A stretch of 25,423 nt of DNA from CAYWTX01 sp964461295 (lineage in GTDB: Bacteria > Planctomycetota > Phycisphaerae > SM23-33), in assembly GCA_964461295.1 (NCBI GenBank), contig CAYWTX010000011.1:1-25423 (forward strand). Direction: 5' to 3'. A program made the translations under genes and the position numbers. The notes beneath the pieces were generated by a model. The model saw nothing but the letters and a program-made list of their open reading frames with translations, did no database searches and was not told the DNA's origin. This document shows, one piece after another, positions 9,565-18,000 of this stretch. How positions within the stretch are numbered: the stretch's first letter is position 1; every line of letters starts with the position of its first letter.

Positions 9565-10431
9565 CTACTGTTCGCGGTCCAACCGTTCTACGTCGGAAGC
9601 GGCTGGAAGGACCTTGAGAATCTGCGGCAACATCGCCTGGGCGAACCTCCCCGCCGCCGCGTCCGTCTGCCTGCTGTCCGCCGCCGCGCCCAACGGCTCG
9701 AACTGAATCTTCGCAAAATACGCGTGCCGAACAAGAGGATTCGTCAACTTCAGCCGCACCAGCAGCCGGTCGTTCTCCGGCCGACCGTTCAGGCTGAAGA
9801 TGTAGTAGCTGGACCGGGTGCCCGGAATGTTCGGCAGGCGGTATCGCAGCGCCTGGAACGTCAGCGGCTGCAACCATGCCTCATGCCCCTTGCCCAGAGG
9901 GCCGCCCAGCTTCGCCGAGGCCGTCTCCGTCTTCTCCACGTCGGCGCCGCCGGCGACCAGGCAGATCTCCGGCACGTGGGGAACCACGTCGGCCCCGCCG
10001 GTGTAGTAGTACACCTCCAGCCGCCAGTACTGCATCGGCGAGCCCTCCGGCACCGTGGTGTCGCGCCAGATCCCGACGGCCAGCCAGTTGCTGATGCGCC
10101 CGGGGCGGTTCACCTTGTCGCCATGGTGGCCGATCCTCAGCAGTTCCATCGTGTCGGCGTCGATCTCCCGCTCCTTGTCCTTGTGCAGCACGTACGGCCC
10201 GATCCGCTCCGGCAGCGAGGTCATGCGGAACGCCTCGTCCACCCGCACCCCTTCCGGCCAGACCACGGGCTCCTTGATCACCCAGATCCCCAGCTGCGCC
10301 GACAAAATGTTCCAGGTTGCCGCCGCGGCGCCCAATAGCACGGCGGCGATCAGGAAGTGCCGGTTGCCCGCCCGCCATCCCGGCCTGCCACCCAACGCGG
10401 GCGCCGCCATGGCAGCCTGGTCGTCGCTCAT
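9565..10431 (-). CDS. EpsI-like exosortase-associated protein (DUF3485 type)
   Basis: This 288-residue protein has a single N-terminal membrane segment (about 25-45) and a periplasmic domain. The domain carries the signature PHVPEICLVAGG (151-162, Cys157), the counterpart of the H-x-P-x-x-C...GG motif of EpsI/DUF3485 proteins. In other genomes EpsI is either fused to the exosortase C-terminus or encoded directly after it, as here; its biochemical role is not settled. I chose ATG at 10431, which overlaps the exosortase stop as ATGA. The same frame stays open further upstream to 11118, but that part is antisense-frame noise inside the exosortase gene. Together with the exosortase it marks this operon as a protein-sorting and polysaccharide locus. 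Confidence 0.85.
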   Translation of the reverse strand: MSDDQAAMAAPALGGRPGWRAGNRHFLIAAVLLGAAAATWNILSAQLGIWVIKEPVVWPEGVRVDEAFRMTSLPERIGPYVLHKDKEREIDADTMELLRIGHHGDKVNRPGRISNWLAVGIWRDTTVPEGSPMQYWRLEVYYYTGGADVVPHVPEICLVAGGADVEKTETASAKLGGPLGKGHEAWLQPLTFQALRYRLPNIPGTRSSYYIFSLNGRPENDRLLVRLKLTNPLVRHAYFAKIQFEPLGAAADSRQTDAAAGRFAQAMLPQILKVLPAASDVERLDREQ

Positions 10432-11417
10432 GGCCGGCCCCCTTGCCCCTGGGGCTGGCTGTCCTCGACCTCTTCCTCGATGAACAGCCGCCGAAGCAGC
10501 CAACTGAGCCCGCCCAGCATCAGCATCGCCGGCACGAGCATCAACATTCCCGTGAACGAATGCATGAAATCCTTGCCCAGTTCCGGCCGGTCCCAGTAGT
10601 TCATCAGGCACGTGATGACCACGCGAAACACGTTGCACGCGATGGCGATCGGCACGCCCATGACCACCAATGCCAGCCGCTGCCACATCGGGCGGTCTTC
10701 CAGGTACGCCATCGCCACGCCCAACGCCATGAACGCCACCAGCAGCCGCATCCCCGCGCACGCCTCCGCCACCTGTAGCGGCCTCTCCACGCCGCTGGCG
10801 CTGACCAGAATCAGCGAGCTCTGCTTGGCCGTGATCTCCAGGAACGGGCTGAGCACCGTCCGCGACGACGAGGCCGCCAGGTTCTGCAACGGCAGCGCGA
10901 TCTTCGAGTAAACGTAGTCGGGCACGGGCATGGCAAAAGCCAGGAACACGATCGGCAGCCACACCACGCGGATGACCGACGGCCCGGCCAGGTACAGCAC
11001 CAGGCCGAACAGCAGAGCGATCATCCCCATGTGGCTGATCCAGTGGTTGCGGAAGAAGCTCGTGCCGGCCAGCGCCAGCAACAGTCCCAGCACCATCAGG
11101 GGCAGCCCCCACAGGCACGTGCGCCGCCGCGCGCCGAACAGTTCGGCCCGGCGCGAATACAGCAGGTACAGGCTGAACAGCGGGATCAGGAACCCGTGCG
11201 ACCAGTTCGGATCAATCAGCCACTTGCTTTGCAGCAGCTGGAACTGCCAGAAGTTCAGCCAGCAGAACAGCGCCGCCAGGATGCCCGCCTTCACCAACGT
11301 CGCCGGAGGGAATGCCTCGCCAAAGCCGGGCGCGGACGTCTCCACGACCCTCTCGGCGAGGGTTCGCGGGACGGCCTGCCCTCCGCCGGTTTTAGCCGCG
11401 ACGTTGGTCATCCGCAT
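10428..11417 (-). CDS. Exosortase (Xrt family membrane transpeptidase-like protease)
   Basis: This 329-residue polytopic membrane protein has about eight hydrophobic segments. It contains the exosortase catalytic trio: Cys220 in VAEACAGMRLL, Arg265 in CNVFRVV and His286 in HSFTG. Exosortases recognise short C-terminal tripartite tails (PEP-CTERM and relatives) at the outer face of the inner membrane and cleave or transfer the protein for surface attachment. The early SHGFLIPLFSLYLLY segment (73-87) is also typical. The gene begins 21 bases after the Wza-like gene, with GGGA as a modest ribosome site, and an alternative ATG lies two codons downstream. Its stop overlaps the EpsI-like start. The subclass (for example XrtU or another planctomycete type) cannot be decided by eye, and no candidate substrate tail was found in this window. 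Confidence 0.93.
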   Translation of the reverse strand: MRMTNVAAKTGGGQAVPRTLAERVVETSAPGFGEAFPPATLVKAGILAALFCWLNFWQFQLLQSKWLIDPNWSHGFLIPLFSLYLLYSRRAELFGARRRTCLWGLPLMVLGLLLALAGTSFFRNHWISHMGMIALLFGLVLYLAGPSVIRVVWLPIVFLAFAMPVPDYVYSKIALPLQNLAASSSRTVLSPFLEITAKQSSLILVSASGVERPLQVAEACAGMRLLVAFMALGVAMAYLEDRPMWQRLALVVMGVPIAIACNVFRVVITCLMNYWDRPELGKDFMHSFTGMLMLVPAMLMLGGLSWLLRRLFIEEEVEDSQPQGQGGRP

Positions 11418-11438
11418 CCGTTCCCGGGCACAGGGCGA

Positions 11439-13064
11439 CTACCACCGGGAGAATCGCTTGCTGCTGCCCGCCATGGCCGCCTCGTCCAGCACGGCGAAGT
11501 TGCGGTCGTAGATGAACCCGAAGCCGTAAGTCATGCGGAAGGCGTTGCGCAGCACCAGCAGGAAGCTCGACCGCGCGTCGGACCCCACGGCGATCACGTC
11601 GTCGGGCTTCAGGTACACGTCGGGGTCCTGCCCGCGGAAAATCGCCTCCAGGTCCACCGGAATCACCTGCTCCTGCGCGCCGCCCACGCGCCGGATCAGG
11701 ATCGTGTTCTCCGGCCAGGCCAGCGGCCCCATGTTCCCCGCCGCCGCCACCGCCTGCTTCAGCGTGATCTGCCGCCCGGTGAGCGAGTACACCCCCGGCC
11801 GCGCCACCTCGCCGCTGATGTAGAACTCGCCGATGTCAAGCAGCGGGATGTTGATGACGTCGTTGTTGCGGACAATGATGTTCATCCGCGGATCGCCGTT
11901 CTGGAGCTGGTCGAGGTTGACCGCGACGATCCTGGCGTTGTCCGACTTGTCCACCTTCTTCCACCCGAACGGGTCGGCCGGCCCCTGTCGCGTCGTCGGC
12001 GCCGTCGCCGTCGGCGTCGCCGCCGGCTGCGACGCGGGCTCCGAGGTCGCCCGAACCCACTTGCCGCCCGCGTAGACCCACTTGTCCTCCGCCGGCGCCG
12101 GGCGCATCGCCGGCCCCGCCGCGGGCCCCGTTTCGCCCACGCTCAGCCGCACCACGCCAGGCGCCGGCGCCGGCCTCGTGTCGCCGCCGGGGCCCTGCAG
12201 GGCCTCGTGCAACGCGCGCAGCGCGTCGTTGGCGTCCAGGGCCGATTTGCTCGTCGCCGCGGCCGGCGCAGGCCCCGGCCGGGTCGCCGAGGCATTGGCG
12301 TCCCGGCCGCCGCCGGGAATCTCCTCCGGCAGCGGCGGCAACTCCACCGGGGCCGCCGTCTTGCCGCCCGCCCCGCCGCCCTCTTCCGACGTCACGATCC
12401 GCGTCGCGGGATTCTGGCGGATCACATACAGGTACTTGATCTTCATCTGCGAAACGCCCCCGCCCAACGCCAGTGCGTCCAGCAGCCTCATGTCCCTGCG
12501 AGTCAGCGAGTACGTCCCCGGCCGAGAGATCGCGCCGATCATCGAGAACGTGTTGTTCCGCCGGGCGGCGATCGTCACCGACACGACCGGATTGCGCAGA
12601 ATGTTCGGGCTGTATACGTTGACGATTTCCTTCTGTAACTGCTTGGCCGTGAGCCCCTCGGTCTTCACCCGCCGTTCGCCCAGCAGAGGCAAGTCAATGT
12701 ACCCCGTCTCGCTCACCTCGCGCCGCAGGACCGTCTCCAGGCCTTCGGCCATCAGGTCCAGGACCGAGATGTCCACGATGTCCGTGGGGCCGATCACGTA
12801 GTCTTCGTCGCTGTACTGCCAGTCGGCCTCGGCGGGGAATTCCGCGTTGGGCAACAGGGCCTGCGATCGATCCGCCGGCCCGATGTCGGCGAGGATGGGG
12901 TTGATCGGCGAACCTTCCGGCTGCCGCACGACATGCTCCGGCGCCAGGAACCGGGTACGGTCGACCTTGAGGAAATCGCCGGCTTCCTTGCACCCGCCGG
13001 CGCCCAGCGACAGCACTCCGCCCAACAGCCACAATAGTCCTGCTGCACGAGTTACGCTCTTCAC
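11439..13064 (-). CDS. Wza-like polysaccharide export lipoprotein with SLBB domains
   Basis: The outer-membrane export component should form the channel for the exopolysaccharide. I chose the GTG at 13064 because AAGGAAGGA lies 6 bases before it and it begins directly with a signal peptide (MKSVTRAAGLLWLLGGVL) ending at a lipobox-like AGGC (Cys25), giving 541 residues. An upstream in-frame ATG at 13205 would add 47 unlikely residues. The Poly_export domain begins at about 88 (YVIGPTDIVDISVLDL). A first SLBB starts near 172 (FSMIGAISRPGTYSL) and a second near 413 (EFYISGEVARPGVYSL). An Ala/Pro/Thr-rich stretch of about 145 residues (225-368) interrupts the first SLBB. It is first in the operon, followed by the exosortase. 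The lipobox is weak because position -3 is Ala. Confidence 0.92.
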   Translation of the reverse strand: MKSVTRAAGLLWLLGGVLSLGAGGCKEAGDFLKVDRTRFLAPEHVVRQPEGSPINPILADIGPADRSQALLPNAEFPAEADWQYSDEDYVIGPTDIVDISVLDLMAEGLETVLRREVSETGYIDLPLLGERRVKTEGLTAKQLQKEIVNVYSPNILRNPVVSVTIAARRNNTFSMIGAISRPGTYSLTRRDMRLLDALALGGGVSQMKIKYLYVIRQNPATRIVTSEEGGGAGGKTAAPVELPPLPEEIPGGGRDANASATRPGPAPAAATSKSALDANDALRALHEALQGPGGDTRPAPAPGVVRLSVGETGPAAGPAMRPAPAEDKWVYAGGKWVRATSEPASQPAATPTATAPTTRQGPADPFGWKKVDKSDNARIVAVNLDQLQNGDPRMNIIVRNNDVINIPLLDIGEFYISGEVARPGVYSLTGRQITLKQAVAAAGNMGPLAWPENTILIRRVGGAQEQVIPVDLEAIFRGQDPDVYLKPDDVIAVGSDARSSFLLVLRNAFRMTYGFGFIYDRNFAVLDEAAMAGSSKRFSRW

Positions 13065-13180
13065 GAAAGATCCTTCCTTGCTTGCTTTCCATGTGCCCCA
13101 GGCACCGCTCGAGCAATGGACCGCGCCTCCCGCACCGGGAGCGCAGTAGCGCAGGATACTCAGCCTGTTATCGGCTAGCT

Positions 13181-13259
13181 TTGCATCCATCTTGATGGAA
13201 TGCAAGTACTTGAACCGCTTCGGACGCCCAGCCGACGCCCGGTCCGAACGCCCAACCGA
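13181..13259 (-). promoter_or_regulatory. Structured 5' region of the EPS/exosortase operon
   Basis: The 240 bases before the Wza-like GTG hold no gene. On the minus strand a near-perfect dyad (13181-13205) has outer arms TTGCAT/ATGCAA and inner arms CCATC/GATGG, with one unpaired T and a two-base centre. Beside it are the palindrome CAAGTACTTG (13203-13212) and three GGGCGT copies spaced 11 and 13 bases apart (13224-13229, 13235-13240, 13248-13253). The layout is what a regulator-controlled operon promoter or a folded leader RNA would show. I could not identify a convincing sigma-70 hexamer pair, so the mechanism is open. Confidence 0.4.
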
Positions 13260-13304
13260 TGTTCTCCGGAATCTCCAGTACTTTCTCTACGTGCCTGCCT
13301 GCCC

Positions 13305-14891
13305 TCAAGGTCGCGCTTTTCCGCCCACGGGACGTTCACTCCCCCCCCGATACGCCACGGCGCCCGTGACCTCTACCAGGGCTTCCCGGTCCACCAGTCC
13401 GCTGAGCATCAGCACCGCCGAGCCGTCCTCGCGGCGAACCACGTCCCGCAACGTACGCCCCTCGCTGCTGACGTGCACCGGCCACGACCACTGATCCGCC
13501 ACGACAAACACCGGGTTCCGCGCCCCCTGCTCCGGCGGCTGGTACGTGAAGCGGCAGTGCCCGTTGCGACCCTTCAGGAAGAAACAGCCCTGCGATTCGT
13601 CATAGCCGTCGCGGTCGGCATCGCCCGGCGCGAAGGCGTCGGCGGACGCGATCCGAGGGACCACGCGCCCCGGACGCAGGTAGTTCTCCGCGGCCGGCTT
13701 GCCGCCGGGCCCCGGCGGCGGCAGCAGGAACCGCCACCGCCCCACCGGGCTGCCCAGGTCGCCCTCGGCGAAGCGGGCGGCCCGCCGGCCCCCCGCCCAC
13801 GCCCCTTCCCAGGGCAGGGCCAGTTCCACGGTTCGGATCGGCTCGCCGCCGGCGTTGTTCACCGTCACTTCCGTCACGCACCGCCCGTCGCCGTAGAACG
13901 TGTGCTCCCACCGCACCTGCCGCACCGCCAACGACGCCCACTCGCCCGCGCGCGACGGGAAGAACCACGTGTTCGCCAGGCGCAGACGCACCGCGTTGTG
14001 CTCCAGCAGTTCCACGCGCCCGACACGCCGGCGGCCCATCAGCTCAACGTCCTCGCCGCCGGCCTGCGCCGGCGCTCCCCCGCCCAGCCGCAGCACCGGT
14101 TGCAGCGCGCCCAGCCGCCACAGCCCGTCGCTTCCCTGCGCCAGCGGAACGCGGTCGGCGTGGCCGGGCAGGCTGAGGGTGTAGTCCAGCCCGCTTTTCC
14201 GCAGCACAAGCCCCGGCGGCGTGGGGCCGATGGTCCGCTCGTTGACCACCGTCATCACGTCGTCCAGGTTGAGCGTCACCGGCCCGGCGGCGTCGGCGAA
14301 GCCGATCTCCATCGTCCGCACCGAGGCCAGGTCGAAGCCCCGCACGCCCGCCAGTCGGCGAATGTCGATCAGCACGGTGTTCCAGCCCGGCTCCACCAGC
14401 GTCGCCGGCGATCGCCACGTCGAGCCGTCCGTCGTCAGCGCCACCTCCAGGTCGTCGCGAAGCGCGCGGCTGTGCACGGCCATCGACAGCAGCGTGTATC
14501 GCGTGAAGTCGCCAGGATGAGCAACGGCGTACACTAGCCGCCCTCCGGCCGGCACCGTCGCTTCCAGGGCGCCCGCGCCCGTCCGCGTGAGGTTCACCAC
14601 GAACTTGCACCCGGCCGCCTCGCCGGATGGCTGGATGCGGAAGGACCGGACTTGCTCGTGTCCCCGCCCGCCGGGGCCGTCCTCGAAGTCGGCCAGCGAA
14701 GCGAACACCCCCGTGGCGATCTCGGGATATGCCTTCGCCTGCTGGACGCCCAAGGCGTCCACGGAAGTTAGCGGCCGGCCGGCCGGGGGCGACGCTCCCG
14801 CCCCCGTGGGCGACGACGCCGCATCCGGGCGCCGCCAATCGCACCCCGCTGACAGGGCTGCCCCCGCCAGGATGAGCACGACCAACCGCAT
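13305..14891 (-). CDS. Putative lipoprotein of unknown function with jelly-roll-like and DxDxDG regions
   Basis: I do not recognise a named family. The ATG at 14891 gives 528 residues beginning with a lipoprotein signal (MRLVVLILAGAALSAGC, Cys17). An Ala/Gly/Pro-rich tether runs to about residue 50. Residues about 64-215 read like a beta-sandwich carbohydrate-binding-type module (LADFEDG..., then GWNTVLIDIRRL and LNLDDV). The C-terminal half is beta-rich and holds DADRDGYDESQG (424-435), a DxDxDG loop of the calcium-binding type, although its twelfth position is Gly rather than Glu. A surface or periplasmic glycan-related role is plausible from these features and from the adjacent EPS operon. 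The ribosome site is weak, so the start is less certain than the frame. It lies 113 bases after SecDF and 240 bases before the operon. Confidence 0.75.
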   Translation of the reverse strand: MRLVVLILAGAALSAGCDWRRPDAASSPTGAGASPPAGRPLTSVDALGVQQAKAYPEIATGVFASLADFEDGPGGRGHEQVRSFRIQPSGEAAGCKFVVNLTRTGAGALEATVPAGGRLVYAVAHPGDFTRYTLLSMAVHSRALRDDLEVALTTDGSTWRSPATLVEPGWNTVLIDIRRLAGVRGFDLASVRTMEIGFADAAGPVTLNLDDVMTVVNERTIGPTPPGLVLRKSGLDYTLSLPGHADRVPLAQGSDGLWRLGALQPVLRLGGGAPAQAGGEDVELMGRRRVGRVELLEHNAVRLRLANTWFFPSRAGEWASLAVRQVRWEHTFYGDGRCVTEVTVNNAGGEPIRTVELALPWEGAWAGGRRAARFAEGDLGSPVGRWRFLLPPPGPGGKPAAENYLRPGRVVPRIASADAFAPGDADRDGYDESQGCFFLKGRNGHCRFTYQPPEQGARNPVFVVADQWSWPVHVSSEGRTLRDVVRREDGSAVLMLSGLVDREALVEVTGAVAYRGGSERPVGGKARP

Positions 14892-14954
14892 CAGATGCGC
14901 AACCGCCACTCCAGGCGCCGCCCAAGCGCATACCACAGCCCGTCGGCTTGCCCC

Positions 14955-14996
14955 GGCCGCTTCGGCGGCCCAAGGCCGACCGGACTCCATCCGGTC
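14955..14996 (-). terminator. Two GC-rich hairpins after secDF (possible terminator)
   Basis: Nine bases past the SecDF stop (15005) in the transcription direction is a perfect 7-bp stem, GACCGGA/TCCGGTC, with a 5-base loop (14978-14996). It is followed by a perfect 6-bp stem, GGCCGC/GCGGCC, with a 4-base loop (14955-14970). There is no T-run, so this is not a classical intrinsic terminator. It could end or attenuate transcription before the lipoprotein gene. Confidence 0.4.
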
Positions 14997-15004
14997 CCGC
15001 CGCG

Positions 15005-18000
15005 TTACACCGCGACCGGCTGCTGCCCGGCCACGCGATCGATCATCGCCTTCTTGAAGCCCAGCAGCAGCGGGCTGGCGATGGCGATCGTCGAGTACGT
15101 GCCGATGCCCACGCCGATCAGCAGGGCGAAGTTGAAGCCCTTGATGCCTTCGCCGCCCCAGATGTACATGATCAGCACGGTCGCCAGGCATGTCCCGTTG
15201 CTCAGGATGGTGCGCGACAACGTCTGGTTGACCGAACGGTTGATGATCAGCGAGTTCACGGTCGTCAACTTGCCCCGGTTCTCGCGGATGCGGTCGAAAA
15301 TCACGATCGTGTCGTTCACCGAGTAACCCACCACCGTCAGCAGCGCCGCCACCATCGTCATGTCCACGCGGAACCAGCTTATGCCCAATGCCCGCCCGAT
15401 GAACGTGTCATACAGCCAGCCGCTTACCGCCACCATGCCCAACGCGATCAGCACGTCGTGGATCAGGCAGATCACGGCCGCCAGGCCCCACTGGGCCGTG
15501 CCGAATCGCACCCAAAGGTAGATGATCATTGCGATCCAGCTCAGGACGATGGCGATCAAGGCTCGCTCGGCCGCACGCCCGGCCAGGGCGGCGTCGAAAC
15601 TCATCGCCATCATCGTCTGCTCGCGACTCATCGCCTCGCCCACGGTCTTCACTTCACCGCGGGAAGCCTCGTTCCATCGCCCCGCCGGCGTGTCCATCTT
15701 CACCAGCACCGCCAGAGATCGGAAGCCGTCGGGCGTCTCCGGGCCCAGCCCGATCACGTGCGTGTCGCGCAGCTGCCCCTGCCCCGAACGCACCTCGGCG
15801 ATCCGGTCGGCCAACTCCGTCTCCGTCATCGGCGGGTTCACGTTGCGAACCACGACCGCCACGCCGCCGACGAACTCCTCCAGCTTCTCGCGGTACGGCG
15901 AGGTCTCCACCGTTTCCACGCGGGCCTTGCCCTCGCCGTCGGTCACCAGGCCCAGTTCAGGCACGGCCTGGTTCGCCACCGGCTCGAAATCTTCCTTCGT
16001 TCGCAGCGCCAGCGCCTTGCCGAACGCCTCCCGGGCCACTTCCTGGATGCGGTCCAGGTGCGTCTCCACCGTCGAGATCTCGTAGCTCTGCCACGGCAGG
16101 TCCTTCAGTTCGTCCGCGCTCAACGTCCTGTCGCCGTTGCGGTCCAGCCTTGCGAACAACTTCTCCACGTACGCCGGACGCAGCTTCGCGCCCGTCGCTT
16201 CCTCGATCGTCACCTTCCCGTCCTTGTCCCGGTCGGCCAGGTCCAGGAACCGCCGCACCTTCTTGTCGTCCAGCCGAACCACCACCATCGCCGAAGTGCC
16301 CAGTTCCTTGAAGCTGCCCACCAGTTCCCGGTTGCCCCTCGCGGCCGCTTCCTTCTCCAACCGGCCCGCGGTATCCTTGAACAACTCGCGGACGTTCTCG
16401 TCGTCGGGCAGCTTGCCGTCCTTGCCGATCAGGGCGTCCTGCCGGAACTGCACCGTCGCCTGCGTGCCGGCCGAGAACTCGATGCCCATGATGTTCCCGC
16501 CCTGCCAGGCGATCGACGCCAGGCCCATCACGATCAGGATGCCCGAGAACACATAGAAGTAGTGCCTCTTGGCCATCCAGTCGATGTTGGGCACGGGGAA
16601 CACCTGAAGCATCTTCATGGGCTTGACCGCAAGGTTGCGGCTCAGCATGAACTGGAAGATCCAGCGGGTCACCACCAGCGCCGTGAACATGCTGATGGCG
16701 ATGCCCAGGCCCAGCGTGATGGCGAAGCCGCGCACCTCCAGCGTGCCCACCCACCCCAGGATGGCGGCGGTGATCAGCGTGGTGATGTTGGAGTCGAAGA
16801 TCGCGCTGAACGCCCGCTCATAGGCGTTCTTCAGGGCCGTTTTGAGCGGCAGCCCCTTTGCCTGCTCCTCGCGCAGGCGCTCGTAGATGAGCACGTTGGC
16901 GTCCACCGCCATGCCGATGGTCAGCGCCACACCCGCGATGCCGGCCATCGTGAACGTCGCCTCCAGCAGGCTCATCGCCCCCAGCAGGATGATGATGTTC
17001 AGCACCAGCGCGAAGTCCGCGATCGCGCCGGCCAGCAGGTAGTACACCAGCATGAAGGCCGCCACGGCGATCATCGAGTACAGCGCCGCCCGCAGGCCGT
17101 TGTCGCGGTTCTCCTTGCCCAGTTGCGGGCCGAAGCTCGTCACCGACACCGGGTTGGGGTTCAGCCGCGCCGGCAACGACCCGGCCTCCAGCAGGCGGAC
17201 CATCTCGTCCACTTCGGCGCCGGTGAACCGCCCCTGGATGATGCCGTTGGAACTGATGGCGCTGTGGATGTTCGGGGCCGAGAAGACCTCGTTGTCCAGC
17301 AGGATGGCCATCGACTTGCCCTTGTGCGTGCTGGTGAGGTTGTAGAACCGCTTGGCGCCGCCCTCGTCGAATCCGAAGCCCACGGCCAGGCGGCCCATCT
17401 CATCGGTCGTCCGCCGCGAATCCCGCAGCGACCAGTTCTCCCCCGCCCCGTGCAGCATCGTGTAGCCCGGCTGGTTGCTCAGCAGCACGTACCACTTGCC
17501 GGCGTACTCCTCCATGATGTTGCCCGCGAAGCTCTTCCGCTCGCTCTGGCGGATGGGGAACCACGCGTACGGCCCGCCCCGACGAAGCACCTCGTCGGGA
17601 CCTTCCTTCTTCACCATCTCGCGGTAGGACTGCTCGGCCGCGGGGTCGATCTCCGCGCCGTTGTGCCCGGCCACGATGCGGAACTCCAGCACGCCGGCCT
17701 TGGCCACCAGCCGCTGCAGATCGGAGGGGTCGTCCAGCGTCGCCCGGACGTTGCTCCACGCCTTGTGCGCCTCGACCACCGCGTCGATCTGCCCCTGCCG
17801 CTCCTTGCGGGTCTTCTCCACGCCGGCCAGTTCGGCCTCCAACGCCTTGCGCTGGTCGCCCGCCTCGCCCTTGGCGATCTCCTGGCGCAGCTCCTGCTCG
17901 CGCTTGGTGTACGTCTCCAGCAGCGCCGGCAGGTCTTCCTGCACCCGCGCCCGCAGCTCGTCGCGCTCGCGAGGCTTCAGCTTTGCCTCTTCCTCCGGCG

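Noticed and set aside
5226..9617. 1463-codon plus-strand open frame opposite the TPR gene
   Set aside because: It mirrors the TPR gene and has low-complexity Arg/Leu/Gln composition and no plausible start context.
13065..13205. 47-residue extension of the Wza-like protein from an upstream ATG
   Set aside because: It would bury the signal peptide; the GTG at 13064 has the best ribosome site and starts the signal sequence.
13141..13205. Cyclic-di-GMP (GEMM) riboswitch, suggested by ATGCAAAGC after a hairpin
   Set aside because: The GNRA-type loop and the second half of the GEMM core are not visible; a covariance search with RF01051 would settle it.
13181..13220. Sigma-54 promoter upstream of the EPS operon (GG...TTGCAT)
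   Set aside because: The interval between GG and GC is 11 bases rather than 10, and the -24 element is otherwise poor.
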